A model generated the notes under the pieces. That model saw only the letters and a list, made by a program, of their open reading frames with translations, was not told the origin of the DNA and made no database searches. A DNA stretch of 64,000 nt from Planctomycetota bacterium (GTDB lineage: Bacteria > Planctomycetota > J058), in assembly GCA_023954375.1 (NCBI GenBank), contig JAMLIC010000018.1:100178-164177 (forward strand), written 5' to 3'. Shown one piece after another: positions 16,841 to 25,234 of this stretch. Both the position numbers and the translations under genes were made by a program. The first letter of the stretch is position 1. Every line of letters starts with the position of its first letter.

Positions 16841-17311
16841 TCATACGCTCTGAGCGCGCCTCGTCGGGAGCGGCCGCCCCAGGCGCTGGGCGAGGGCCGA
16901 CCGGTTCGTCAGCAGGTCGGCCAGCGTGGTCCGGTCGAGCACCTCGAGGAACGCGCCCCGGGCGTCGTGCAGGACGCGCTCCAGGCGGCAGGCGCCGGTG
17001 ATGGGGCAGGTGCTCGCGCGCCGGTCGAAGCACTCGAGCAGGTCGAGCGTGGGCTCGGTCCGACGCACGACGGCGCCGATCCGCAGGTCCTCGGGCGCCA
17101 CGGCCAGCTCGAGCCCCCCGGACCGACCGCGGCGCGCCCGCACGAAGCCGTCGCGGACCAGCGCCTTGGCGACCTTCGCCACGTGGTGGGGGGACACCCC
17201 GTAGGCGCGCGCCACCTCCGGCGCGGGGACGGGCCGCCCTGGATGCAGGCCCAGGTAGAGCAGGGTGCGCAGCGCGTAGTCGGTGTAGAGCGTCAGCTGC
17301 ACGGAGCGCAT
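16841..17311 (-). CDS. NsrR-type Rrf2-family repressor
   Basis: 156-residue winged helix-turn-helix regulator. The N-terminal VQLTLYTDYALRTLLYLG and VSPHHVAKVAKALVRDGFV are typical of Rrf2 proteins. Cys94, Cys102 and Cys108 in LECFDRR..TCPITGACRL have the spacing of proteobacterial NsrR, where they hold an Fe-S cluster that reacts with nitric oxide; the following FLEVLDRTTLADLL also fits NsrR. It is transcribed divergently from a globin, the classical kind of NsrR target. The start ATG at 17311 gives the family N-terminus; an ATG at 17338 would add nine residues. The symbol nsrR is likely but rests only on motif and context. Confidence 0.87.
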   Translation of the reverse strand: MRSVQLTLYTDYALRTLLYLGLHPGRPVPAPEVARAYGVSPHHVAKVAKALVRDGFVRARRGRSGGLELAVAPEDLRIGAVVRRTEPTLDLLECFDRRASTCPITGACRLERVLHDARGAFLEVLDRTTLADLLTNRSALAQRLGRPLPTRRAQSV

Positions 17312-17353
17312 CGTAGGGCGGCGAAAGAGGTAACGCAAGGACCGGATTTCAGC

Positions 17354-17382
17354 TTGAGGCGCGGGCGCGCGTGCACTAGAAA
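17354..17382 (+). promoter_or_regulatory. Promoter of the globin gene
   Basis: TTGAGG and TAGAAA separated by 17 bases, 51 bases before the globin ATG. Confidence 0.5.
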
Positions 17383-17394
17383 TGGGCCCGCGTC

Positions 17395-17404
17395 ATACCT
17401 GTAT
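17395..17404 (+). promoter_or_regulatory. Candidate NsrR operator
   Basis: ATAC-CT-GTAT inverted repeat located at the predicted transcription start of the globin gene, where a repressor would block initiation. It is shorter than established NsrR sites, so it is tentative. Confidence 0.3.
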
Positions 17405-17432
17405 TGCCGAGACCTGTTCTCCGAGGTGTCCC

Positions 17433-17855
17433 ATGGCCCTGAACCCCGAGCTGCTCCGGTCGAGCCTCGCGCTGGTCGTCGAGCGCGAGCCCGTCATCAC
17501 CCGCCGCTTCTACGAGGTCCTCTTCGAGCGCTTCCCCCAGGTGCAGCCGCTGTTCGGGAAGAACGCCCCCCAGCAGCAGCAGAAGATGCTCCAGGAGGCG
17601 ATCGTCGCGGTCGTCGACCACCTCGAGGACGCCGACTGGCTGGCGACGACGCTCGGCGCCATGGGCCGCACGCACGTGGACTACGGGGTGACCGCGGAGA
17701 TGTACCCCTGGGTGGGCGAGGCGCTCCTGGCGACGCTCGCGGAGCTCGCCGGCGAGGCGTGGACGCCGGAGGTCGAGGCCGCCTGGGCGGAGGCCTACCA
17801 GGCGATCGCGGGGCTGATGCTCGCCGGCGCCGCGAAGGCGCCCGCCACGGCCTGA
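17433..17855 (+). CDS. Single-domain haemoglobin
   Basis: 140-residue globin of the flavohaemoglobin-like family. The N-terminal helix pattern SSLALVVEREPVITRRFYEVLF includes the B10-type Tyr expected near the haem, and LFGKNAPQQQQKML is the E-helix region. His81 in MGRTHVDYGV is the proximal haem ligand, and YPWVGEALLATL follows. The FAD and NAD domains of Hmp are absent, so it would need an external reductase to act as nitric oxide dioxygenase, or serve as an O2/NO binder. It lies next to and divergent from the NsrR-type repressor. GAGGTG seven bases before the ATG at 17433 supports that start. Confidence 0.92.
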   Translation: MALNPELLRSSLALVVEREPVITRRFYEVLFERFPQVQPLFGKNAPQQQQKMLQEAIVAVVDHLEDADWLATTLGAMGRTHVDYGVTAEMYPWVGEALLATLAELAGEAWTPEVEAAWAEAYQAIAGLMLAGAAKAPATA

Positions 17856-17887
17856 GGCGCGGTAGGCTGCCCTGGTCGGAGGCGGCC

Positions 17888-18331
17888 ATGCGCAAGGTGA
17901 AGGTCGACTGGGCCGAGGTCGAGGAGGCGTTCACGCTCTTTGGCCGCGAGCAGTCGGCCTACCTGGACGTGCGCACCGGCGCGGTCCTCCGCTGGACCGA
18001 CGAGGCGATGGACACGGTCGAGCTCGAGGGCCTCGTCGACGAGGTCGCCGCCGACCCCGACCGCTACGTGGCCGTCGAGCCGCCCTCGAGCGCCGAGGAG
18101 CGCGGCTGGATGGCCGACTTCGCGCGCGGCGTCGAGGACGGCGCGGCGCGGGGGCGCCTCGAGGAGGCGCTCACGGAGACCGGGGCGCTCCGGCGCTTCA
18201 AGGACGTGCTCGTCTCGCTGCCGGCGCTCCGCGAGCGCTGGTTCGAGGCCGAGGCGGCCCACCGGCGCGCGGCGATCCTCGCCTGGCTCGAGCGCGCTGG
18301 CCTCGAGCCCGAGACGCCGCCGCCCTGGTGA
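17888..18331 (+). CDS. UPF0158-family protein
   Basis: 147 residues with the look of the UPF0158 family: VDWAEVEEAFTL, AYLDVRTGAVL, a middle block RGWMADFARGVED and a C-terminal RRFKDVL..PALRERWFEAEAAH followed by AILAWLERAGL. Members are small acidic cytoplasmic proteins of unknown function. A TAGGCT hexamer at 17862 and a GGAGG at 17879 precede the ATG. It is 32 bases after the globin stop; co-transcription is possible. Confidence 0.8.
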   Translation: MRKVKVDWAEVEEAFTLFGREQSAYLDVRTGAVLRWTDEAMDTVELEGLVDEVAADPDRYVAVEPPSSAEERGWMADFARGVEDGAARGRLEEALTETGALRRFKDVLVSLPALRERWFEAEAAHRRAAILAWLERAGLEPETPPPW

Positions 18332-18974
18332 GGTGAGCCCCGAGCGCCTGCGCCCCGGCGCGGCTCCGAGGAGCCGGCCGGCTGGCGCGGCGGACGTGCT
18401 CGGAGCCAGGCCCCGCGCAAGCGCCTGCGGCGCCAACGACGGCGCGGCTCCGAGGAGCCGGTCGGTTCGCGCGGCGGACGTGCTCGGAGCCAGGCCCCGC
18501 ACGCGCCTGCGGCGCCGGGGAGCCAGCGGCCCGCGCGGCGGACGTGCTTGGCGCCAGGCCCCGCGCAAGCGCCTGCGGCGCCGACGACGGCGCGGCTCCG
18601 ACGCCGACGACGGCGCGGCTCCGAGGAGCCGGTCGGCCCGCGCGGCGGACGTGCTGGGCGCCAGGCCCCGCGCAAGCGCCTGCGACGCCGACGACGGCGC
18701 GGCTCCGAGGAGCCAGCGGCCCGCGCGGCGGACGTGCTCGGCGCCAGGCCCCGCGCAAGCGCCTGCGGCACCGGGGTCGGCGCGGCTCCGAGGGAGCCAG
18801 CGCCGCCGCGGCATGGCTCGCCGCCGGGTGGCTCGACGGCCGCTCTGGACGTCGCAACGCCGGGCGTCCGCGGGCAAGGCGTGCCCGGGCGTGAGCGCGC
18901 GCCGCACGGCCGTGCGGCTCCGGGGGACCTCGCCGGCCAGCTTGCGCCGGCCCGCCGGGTGCTCAGCGCCGGTC
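18332..18974. other. Interval upstream of the helicase, mostly tandem repeat
   Basis: 643 bases. The tandem array fills 18340-18800. The remaining 170 bases before the helicase ATG are extremely GC-rich with several short GC palindromes (for example CCGCACGGCCGTGCGG near 18903) and no recognisable gene. Confidence 0.6.
18340..18800. repeat. 84-bp tandem repeat array, about five and a half units
   Basis: The marker CGGCTCCGAGGAGCC recurs at 18361, 18445, 18616 and 18700, each pair 84 (or 2 x 84 plus an indel) apart, with a shortened unit near 18520, a duplicated CGACGACGGCGCGGCTCCGA near 18585-18622 and a degenerate last unit at 18783. Other constant parts of each unit are GCGGCGGACGTGCT, CCAGGCCCCGCGCAAGCGCC and an internal GGCTCC/GGAGCC palindrome. 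84 is a multiple of three, so frames stay open through it, but the codon pattern is unlike the genes nearby; I treat it as non-coding. Confidence 0.85.
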
Positions 18975-20336
18975 ATGCACCTCGAGTTCGACCGCGGCAC
19001 CCTGCTCCTGCGCGACGTCCCTCCCGGGCTCGATGCGGCGTCGCTGCCGGGCGTCCTGTGGGACCCGCGCGTGGGCGCCTTCCGCGCGCCCGCGCTCCGC
19101 AGGGCCGACCTGCTCGCCGCGCTCGCCGCGCCCCCCGACGCCCCCGCCTCGCTCGGCGGCTGGGGCTGCGTCGACGTGCGCCCGTACCAGGCGGCCGCCC
19201 TCGGCGCGTGGGAGGGGGCCGGCCGGCGCGGCGTCGTGGTCCTGCCCACGGGCGCGGGCAAGACGCGCCTGGCCGTCGCGGCGATGGCGGCGGCGGACGC
19301 GCCGACGATCGTCCTCGTCCCCACGCGCGTCCTCCTCGCCCAGTGGCTCGAGGAGCTGCGCCGGTGGCGCCCCGGGCCGATCGGCGTCCTCGGCGACGGC
19401 GCGCGCGACGTGCGACCCGTGACCGTGGCGACCTTCGAGAGCGCCTGGCGCCACATGGCCCGGCTCGGCGATCGGTTCGCGCTGCTCGTCGTCGACGAGG
19501 CGCACCACTTCGGCCGCGGCCTGCGCGACGAGGCCCTGGAGATGACCACGGCCGGCTGGCGGCTCGGCCTCACGGCCACGCCGCCCGCCGAGGCGGCGCC
19601 CCGCGCGCGGCTCGAGGCGCTGCTCGGCCCGGTGGTCTTCGCCCTCTCGGTGAGCGACCTCGCCGGCCGCTGGCTCGCGCCGTTCGAGGTGGTGACGCTG
19701 ACGCTCCCGCTCGCGCCCGACGAGCGGGCCGAGTACGAGGCCCTGCGCGGGGCGTTCCTCGCCGTCGCGCGGCCGTTCTTCCGCGCCCGGCCCGGGGCGG
19801 CGTGGGTCGACCTCCTGCGCGCGGCGCGGGAGACCGACGCCGGGCGCCGCGCGCTCGTCGCCTGGCGGCGCTCGCGGGCGCTCCTGGCCTACACGCGCGG
19901 CAAGGCGGCGGCGCTGCGCGACCTCCTCGCCCGCCACCGGGCCGCGCGTGTGCTCGTGTTCACGGCCGACAACGCCGCCGCCTACGCCGTGGCGCGCGAG
20001 CACCTCGTCATGCCGATCACCTGCGACGTCGGCCGCGCCGAGCGCGCGGACGCCCTGCGCCGCTTCGCGGCGGGGGAGCTGCGGGCGCTCGTGTCGGCGC
20101 GCGTCCTGAACGAGGGGCTCGACGTCCCGGACGCCGACGTCGGCGTGGTCGTCGGCGCGACCCAGGGCGAGCGCGAGCACGTCCAGCGGATCGGCCGGCT
20201 GCTCCGGCCCGGGCCGGGGAAGCGGGCGCTGGTGTACGAGCTCGTCACGCCCGACACGCCGGAGATGGCCCAGCTCGCGCAGAGGAGGGCGGCCCTTGCT
20301 CCCCGAACGACTGCTCCGCTACGACCTGCGCGCTGA
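18975..20336 (+). CDS. XPB/SSL2-type superfamily 2 DNA helicase
   Basis: 453 residues. The N-terminal MHLEFDRGTLLL segment resembles the small damage-recognition domain of archaeal/bacterial XPB. Motifs: Q-like VDVRPYQAAAL, Walker A PTGAGKT near residue 95, LVPTRVLLAQW, DEAHHF near 173, TATP, and in the second RecA domain VLVFTADN, SARVLNEGLDVPD and QRIGRLLRPGPGKRALVYELVT. XPB helicases unwind DNA at lesions or promoters. The gene overlaps the next, a Bax1-like nuclease, by 41 bases, reproducing the XPB-Bax1 pairing known from archaea. An 84-bp repeat array lies directly upstream. Confidence 0.9.
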   Translation: MHLEFDRGTLLLRDVPPGLDAASLPGVLWDPRVGAFRAPALRRADLLAALAAPPDAPASLGGWGCVDVRPYQAAALGAWEGAGRRGVVVLPTGAGKTRLAVAAMAAADAPTIVLVPTRVLLAQWLEELRRWRPGPIGVLGDGARDVRPVTVATFESAWRHMARLGDRFALLVVDEAHHFGRGLRDEALEMTTAGWRLGLTATPPAEAAPRARLEALLGPVVFALSVSDLAGRWLAPFEVVTLTLPLAPDERAEYEALRGAFLAVARPFFRARPGAAWVDLLRAARETDAGRRALVAWRRSRALLAYTRGKAAALRDLLARHRAARVLVFTADNAAAYAVAREHLVMPITCDVGRAERADALRRFAAGELRALVSARVLNEGLDVPDADVGVVVGATQGEREHVQRIGRLLRPGPGKRALVYELVTPDTPEMAQLAQRRAALAPRTTAPLRPAR

Positions 20337-21444
20337 CGAGGTCGTCCCGCGCTTCCTCGCGCCCGGCGACCACCCGTGGCTGCGCGCGCTCCTCGACGCG
20401 GCCGCGGCGCTCGCCGGCCGCCCGCGGCGCGCCCTGCGCGAGCGCCTGCGCGAGCCGCTCGCCGGCGGCCCGCACCCCGACCGCCTGGCCATGGCGGGCC
20501 ACGTCGTGGAGGCCCTCTGCCGCGGGCGCGCGCGCCCGCCCGTGCCGTCGCGGCGCGCGCGGGCGGCCGTGTTCGGCCTCGCGGCGCGCGGCGGCGCGCG
20601 CCCCGACGTGCTCGCGGCGGCGGCCGGGGCGCTCGGGGTGACGGTCGCCCAGGTCGAGGCGAGCCTGCTGGCCGACCTCGCCGACGAGGTTCCCCTCGCC
20701 GCGCCGCCGCCCGACCTGGACCCCGGCGCCCTGGCCCTGCGCGTGAACCTCGCGCTCGCGCAGGGCCTCCTCGGGCGCGCCGCCCGCGTCGAGGTGCGCG
20801 CGCTGGGCGGCGCGCGCGCGGTCGTGCGACAAGCGAAGCTGCTCGGCCTGATCTGCACGGTGCGTCGCGAGGACGACGCCGTCGTGCTGGAGGCCTCGGG
20901 GCCGCTGGCGCTGTTCCGCCGCACCCGCGTCTACGGCCGGGCGCTCGGCGCGCTCCTCGGGCCGCTCGGCTGGTGCGACCGCTTCGAGCTCGCGGCGCCG
21001 TGCGCCCTGCCCGAGGGCGAGCGGGTCCTGCGCCTCGGGCCGCGCGACCCGCTCTTCCGCGGCGCGGCGCCGCGCCGCTTCGACAGCCAGGTCGAGGCGG
21101 CGCTCGCCCGCGACCTCGCCCGCCTGGCCCCGGACTGGGACGTCGTGCGCGAGCCCGAGCCGGTCGCGGCGGGCGACGGCCTGATCTTCCCCGACCTCGC
21201 GCTCGTGCACCGCCTCGACCCGCGCCGCCAGGCGCTGATCGAGGTCGTGGGCTTCTGGACGCCCGACTACCTGGCGCGGAAGCTCGACCAGCTGCGCCGC
21301 GCGGGGCTGCCGGGCCTGATCCTGTGCGTCGATGCCAGCCGCGCCTGCGGCCCGGACGACCTGCCCCCGGGCGCCCGGGTCGTCCGCTACCGGCGGCGCG
21401 TCCCGGCGGCGGAGGTCCTGGCCCTGGCCCTGGCGTCGACGTGA
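20296..21444 (+). CDS. Bax1-like (DUF790) nuclease partner of XPB
   Basis: 382 residues of the DUF790 family, whose archaeal member Bax1 is an endonuclease that binds XPB and cuts DNA bubbles. The C-terminal nuclease core is visible: FDSQVEAALARDLARL, then IFPDLALVHR with the metal-binding Asp, then LIEVVGFWTPDYLARKLDQL with the catalytic Glu. The start is a TTG at 20296, well placed after GGAGG, and lies inside the helicase gene, so translation is coupled. Together the two probably form a nucleotide-excision-like or damage-processing complex in the cytoplasm. Confidence 0.88.
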   Translation: MLPERLLRYDLRADEVVPRFLAPGDHPWLRALLDAAAALAGRPRRALRERLREPLAGGPHPDRLAMAGHVVEALCRGRARPPVPSRRARAAVFGLAARGGARPDVLAAAAGALGVTVAQVEASLLADLADEVPLAAPPPDLDPGALALRVNLALAQGLLGRAARVEVRALGGARAVVRQAKLLGLICTVRREDDAVVLEASGPLALFRRTRVYGRALGALLGPLGWCDRFELAAPCALPEGERVLRLGPRDPLFRGAAPRRFDSQVEAALARDLARLAPDWDVVREPEPVAAGDGLIFPDLALVHRLDPRRQALIEVVGFWTPDYLARKLDQLRRAGLPGLILCVDASRACGPDDLPPGARVVRYRRRVPAAEVLALALAST

Positions 21445-21566
21445 GGCGACCCGGCCTCGCCCGGAGGAGCCTCGCGGCGCTCCCCGGCTCGAGGTGACCC
21501 CGAGCGGCCGGGGCGGGACCCCGGCGAACGGCGGCGCCCGCCAGCCTCCGCCCAGGCGCGCTCGCA

Positions 21567-22559
21567 CTACGGCGCGCGCGTGCCCGGGCGCTTCTTCCTC
21601 GTCTTCTTCTTCTTCTCCTCGTCGCCCTCACCCCCGCCGCGCCGCGACGCGCGCCGCGGGCGGCGCGCGGGGGCCGCGCCCTCGTCGTGCGCGTGCTGCA
21701 CCTCGCGCACCGACGCCGGGGGCGGCTCGAGCTCGCCGCCGGTGGCGGGGCCCGGCGCCGGGACGCCGGCCGTGCGCTCGGTGCGGTCCATGCGGGCTCC
21801 GGGGCCGGGCGCCTCGCCCGGCCGCTCTCCGCCGGTGGGCTCGTCGTAGGCGCTGCTGGCCGCCTCGTCGAAGCGGGCCTGGTCGACCGGCCGGATGACC
21901 GCGCGCGCGGCCGGCTCGCCCTCGCCCCGCTCGAGCTCCATGGACGTCCGCTCGAGGTCGGGCGTGTGCTCCCAGGCCGCGGCCCGCTCGAGCGCCTCGG
22001 CGCCCGGTGACTCGGCCGGCCCCAGCTCCTCCTCGGCGGCGGGGAGCCCCTTGCCGAAGGCCGACGCTCCCTCACGCCCCGCCGGCACGTCGCCGGGCGG
22101 CTCGTCTCGCACGTCGACGTCGCCCAGCCCCGGGGCGTGGGCGTGGCGCGCCGCCGTCCGCAGGCCGTGGGACGGAGGACCGTGGGTCCCGGCGATGACG
22201 GGCTCCTGCTCGGCCAGGTCCGACAGGTCCTCCGAGCCTTCGCCGCGCGGCGCCTCGCGCCCCGTGAAGCCGGCCTGCTGCCGCACGCCGGCCGCCTCCA
22301 TGCGCTCCCGCTCCTCGGCGGCGATCCGGTCGGAGACCACGTCGCCCTCGATCGCCTCGGCCAGCACCTCGTCCATGCGCCGGCGGTCCTCGCCCAGCAG
22401 CTCGTCGTCGGCGCGGAGCTCCTCGCCGAGCACGTCCTCGCCCGGGGTTCGCTCGTCCGGCCCGCGCACACGCCCGGCGCCCTCGCCCCGCAGCGGCCTC
22501 TTGGCGGCCTCGACCGGCGCGCGCCGCCCCTGCCCCTTCCGCTTCTTGCCCCTCGCCAT
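21567..22559 (-). CDS. Disordered, charged protein of unknown function
   Basis: 330 residues, no recognised domain. It starts with a basic block (MARGKKRKGQGRR), continues with long acidic, Gly/Pro/Ala/Glu-rich stretches (RADDELLGEDRRRMDEVL, SDLAEQEPVIAG) and ends with EEKKKKTRKKRP. It contains no hydrophobic core segment, signal or membrane helix. GAGGAGG sits seven bases before the ATG, which supports real expression. Such ends suggest nucleic-acid or partner binding, but nothing in the neighbours (Bax1 convergent, hydrolase upstream) identifies a role. Confidence 0.6.
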   Translation of the reverse strand: MARGKKRKGQGRRAPVEAAKRPLRGEGAGRVRGPDERTPGEDVLGEELRADDELLGEDRRRMDEVLAEAIEGDVVSDRIAAEERERMEAAGVRQQAGFTGREAPRGEGSEDLSDLAEQEPVIAGTHGPPSHGLRTAARHAHAPGLGDVDVRDEPPGDVPAGREGASAFGKGLPAAEEELGPAESPGAEALERAAAWEHTPDLERTSMELERGEGEPAARAVIRPVDQARFDEAASSAYDEPTGGERPGEAPGPGARMDRTERTAGVPAPGPATGGELEPPPASVREVQHAHDEGAAPARRPRRASRRGGGEGDEEKKKKTRKKRPGTRAP

Positions 22560-22668
22560 GGCGCCTCCTCGTCGGTGTGGTGGACGCAGGGGGCGTGCCG
22601 GCGCGGCGCGTCGTGGTGCGGCCGGGGCGCGGGACGGCGGTGTCCCGCCGGGGAGCGGCCCGGCCCGC

Positions 22669-23940
22669 TCAGCGCTCCTTCCTGCCCACCTGCTCCCACC
22701 AGGCGCGCCACACGCGGGCGCCGGTGAGCTCGTGGCCCGTGACCTCGCGCAGGGCGGCCTCGAGCGCCGCCGCGAGCCGGCCGCGGCCGTCGCGCTCGGC
22801 GGCGGCGAGCTCGCCGATCAGCGCCGGCGCCTCGGCGCGGCCGCCGATCCGCGCCAGGGCCTCGGCCGCCGCGACCTGCGGGGCGAGGTCGCCGTCCTTC
22901 CGGCGCAGGACGCCGAGCAGCGCGCGGGTGGCCTCCGGCGTGGGGACGGCGCCGAGCGCGCGCGCCGCGGCGGCCTGGCGCGCGGGGTCGCGCTGGAGGC
23001 GCGGGAGGGCGGCCGCGAGCGCCGCCGCGCCGGCCGCGACCCGGGCGCGCCCGAGGAGCTCGATCCCGGTCAGCGCGACCGCCGGGTCGCGATGCCGGGG
23101 CGTGCCGGCGAGCGCGGCGGCGAGGAGGTCCCGCGCCTCGCCCCCCGGCGCGGCGACGATCGGGCGGGCGAGGGCGCGGAGGTCGTCGGGGGACGGGTCG
23201 CGCCCGGCGAGCAGGCGCTCGACCTGCGCGACCCGCTCGCGGTCGTCGTCGGTCGCCGGCGCGGCGGCCAGGCCGGCGCGCAGCCAGTCGAGCCCGCGCT
23301 GCACGGCCGCGCCGTCGATCCGGTGGCCGAGCCCCGGCGCCTCGCGCAGGTCGATCCGCCAGCGCGCCTCGTCGTACCCGGCGCCGGCGAGCCAGCCCCT
23401 CAGGCGCTCTACGGCCTCGCGGCCGCCGAAGGTCTCGTCGTCGGGGTTCACCGCCCAGCAGAGGAGGCGCGCCCGGACCCGCGGGTCGTCGGGCGGCGGG
23501 CGGTGGGCGATCGCGCCGGTGATCAGGGCGCCGTCGAAGGCGTCCGGCCGCTGGAAGAGGCACGCCGTCGCCGCCTGGCCGCCGGCCGAGTAGCCGAGGA
23601 GGAGCGTGCCCTCACCCGGATGCGCCGCGCGCACCTCGGAGGCGAGGGCGGCCACGCCGTCGACGACCGTGAGCGGCCAGCCGCGCTCCTCGGGCGACTG
23701 CACGTAGACGCAGAGGAAGCGGCGCGCGCCGGGGACGAGGACCCGCATCGCCCGGCGGAAGTTCGCCAGCCGGTCGCCCGAGCCGTGGAGGAGCACGAGC
23801 ACCTCCACGGGGTCCTCCCCGTCCCAGCCGGTGGGCGGCACGACCTCGTAGGCGAGGCCGCTCGGCGCGTGGACGCGCTCCTCGGCGCGCGCGGCGGCGC
23901 CGACGAGGACGAGCGCCAGGAGCAGGGCGGCGCGCCGCAC
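22669..23940 (-). CDS. Exported alpha/beta hydrolase with C-terminal HEAT-like repeats
   Basis: 423 residues. A signal peptide (LLLALVLVGAAARA) is followed by an esterase domain of the PHB-depolymerase/feruloyl-esterase type: VLVLLHGSGD, nucleophile Ser in LLLGYSAGGQ, and a probable His in APGLGHRIDG. From about residue 225 to 400 there are short helical repeats (LTGIELLGRARVAAGAAALAAALP, PTPEATRALLGVLRRKDGDLAPQVAAAEALARIG) of HEAT/PBS-lyase type. Likely a periplasmic or surface esterase with a docking scaffold. It starts at GTG one base after the stop of the radical SAM gene, so the two are in one transcript. Confidence 0.82.
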   Translation of the reverse strand: MRRAALLLALVLVGAAARAEERVHAPSGLAYEVVPPTGWDGEDPVEVLVLLHGSGDRLANFRRAMRVLVPGARRFLCVYVQSPEERGWPLTVVDGVAALASEVRAAHPGEGTLLLGYSAGGQAATACLFQRPDAFDGALITGAIAHRPPPDDPRVRARLLCWAVNPDDETFGGREAVERLRGWLAGAGYDEARWRIDLREAPGLGHRIDGAAVQRGLDWLRAGLAAAPATDDDRERVAQVERLLAGRDPSPDDLRALARPIVAAPGGEARDLLAAALAGTPRHRDPAVALTGIELLGRARVAAGAAALAAALPRLQRDPARQAAAARALGAVPTPEATRALLGVLRRKDGDLAPQVAAAEALARIGGRAEAPALIGELAAAERDGRGRLAAALEAALREVTGHELTGARVWRAWWEQVGRKER

Positions 23941-23941
23941 G

Positions 23942-25225
23942 TCAGCCCGGCGCCCTTCGACCGGCCAGGGCGTCCGCCACCTCGGCCTGGCGCGCCCACT
24001 GGCCGTAGAGCCCGCCGGACGCGGCGAGCCGGTCGATCCGCGCGCGCACGGCGGGGGCGAGGCGGCCGGGCGGCGCGTCCTTTAGCGGCGTCCCGGGCAG
24101 CGGCATGAAGGTGTGCCCGTGGACGCGCGCGCCGCGCGCGGCGAGCGCCTCGGCCAGGCGGAGCGTCGCCTCGACGTCGTGGTCGGTCTCGCCGGGCAGG
24201 CCGAAGATGAAGTCGACGTGCGGCTCGAGGCCGGCCTCGAGCGCCACGCCGACGGCGCGCTCGACCGTGGCCGCGTCGTGGCCGCGGCGGATCCGCTCGA
24301 GGACGCGGTCGGAGCCCGACTGGCCGCCGATGATGACGCTCGTGTTGTCGACGTAGCGCCTGAGGAGGGCCATCGCCGCGGGCGTCACGTGCTCGGGGCG
24401 GACCTCGCTCGGGAAGGTGCCGAAGAACAGCCGCGCGCCGGGGCTCGGGCCGATCACCTCGCGGACGCCCGCGAGCAGGGCCTCGACGGCGGCGAGGTCG
24501 GGGTCGGGGCCGGGCGCCCCGTAGGAGAGCGAGGTCGGGCTGATGAACCGGTAGTCGCGGAACCCGGCCGCCTTCTGCACGCGGACCCAGCGGAGCACCT
24601 CGGGGAGCGAGCGATGCCGGAAGCGCGCCCGGTGGTGGAAGGGCGTCTGGCAGAAGGCGCAGGCGTAGATGCAGCCGCGCGTGAGCTCGATCGGCCCCAG
24701 CCGGCCGTGCGCCGGCGCGAACGGCGGCCAGTCGTCGAGGGTCACCGCCTCGCCGCGCCCTCGCGAGACGAGCGCGCCCCCGGGGTCGAGGTGCGCCAGG
24801 CCGCGGACGGCCCGCAGGTCGGTGCCGGCGAGGGCGGCGCGCGCGAGGTCGACGACGGTGCGCTCGCCCTCGCCGAGCGCGACCAGGTCCCAGCCCTCGC
24901 GCAGGGTCGCGAGCGGCTCGGCCGACGCGTGCACGCCGCCCGCGACGTGCACGGCGCGCGGGTCGGGGACGGCGGCGCGGACCTGCGCCAGTCGCCGCGC
25001 CTGCTCGGCGGCGTCGGGCGAGTAGAAGCTCCAGAGCACGAGGACGCGCTCGCTCGCCTCGAGCGCGCGGGCCACGGCGTCGGCGAGGTCGCGCTCGCGC
25101 GGCACGAAGTCGACCGGGACGGCGGCGGTGTCGGGGAAGGACTCCAGCGCGCCGACGAGCACGTTCAGGGCGACCTTGCCGGTCTGCCGGTGGTCGAGGA
25201 CCAGGGTGGCGGGCGTCCGGGGCAC
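23942..25225 (-). CDS. B12-binding domain/radical SAM protein
   Basis: 427 residues. The N-terminal part (to about 130) is a cobalamin-binding-like Rossmann domain (VLWSFYSPDA, HVAGGVHASAEP, LGEGERTVVDLARA). The radical SAM core has Cys185, Cys189 and Cys192 in RGCIYACAFCQTPF, the CxxxCxxC that binds the 4Fe-4S cluster, and later GGQSGSDRVLERIRRGH and DFIFGLPGETD. It resembles the MJ_1487-type family of unknown substrate. The GTG at 25225 is chosen because the domain begins right after it and a TACAAT lies nine bases upstream; no ATG fits the frame. Downstream hydrolase gene follows after one base. Confidence 0.85.
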   Translation of the reverse strand: MPRTPATLVLDHRQTGKVALNVLVGALESFPDTAAVPVDFVPRERDLADAVARALEASERVLVLWSFYSPDAAEQARRLAQVRAAVPDPRAVHVAGGVHASAEPLATLREGWDLVALGEGERTVVDLARAALAGTDLRAVRGLAHLDPGGALVSRGRGEAVTLDDWPPFAPAHGRLGPIELTRGCIYACAFCQTPFHHRARFRHRSLPEVLRWVRVQKAAGFRDYRFISPTSLSYGAPGPDPDLAAVEALLAGVREVIGPSPGARLFFGTFPSEVRPEHVTPAAMALLRRYVDNTSVIIGGQSGSDRVLERIRRGHDAATVERAVGVALEAGLEPHVDFIFGLPGETDHDVEATLRLAEALAARGARVHGHTFMPLPGTPLKDAPPGRLAPAVRARIDRLAASGGLYGQWARQAEVADALAGRRAPG

Positions 25226-25234
25226 GGGGCTGCC

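Noticed and set aside
18340..18800. CRISPR array
   Set aside because: The units are adjacent, with no unique spacers between them, and the period of 84 is made of repeat only.
17940..18974. Reading the tandem array as an N-terminal extension of the XPB helicase
   Set aside because: The 84-base period keeps the frame open, but the translation is repetitive Arg/Ala/Pro-rich, overlaps the UPF0158 gene and has no relation to XPB; the ATG at 18975 starts the family domain.
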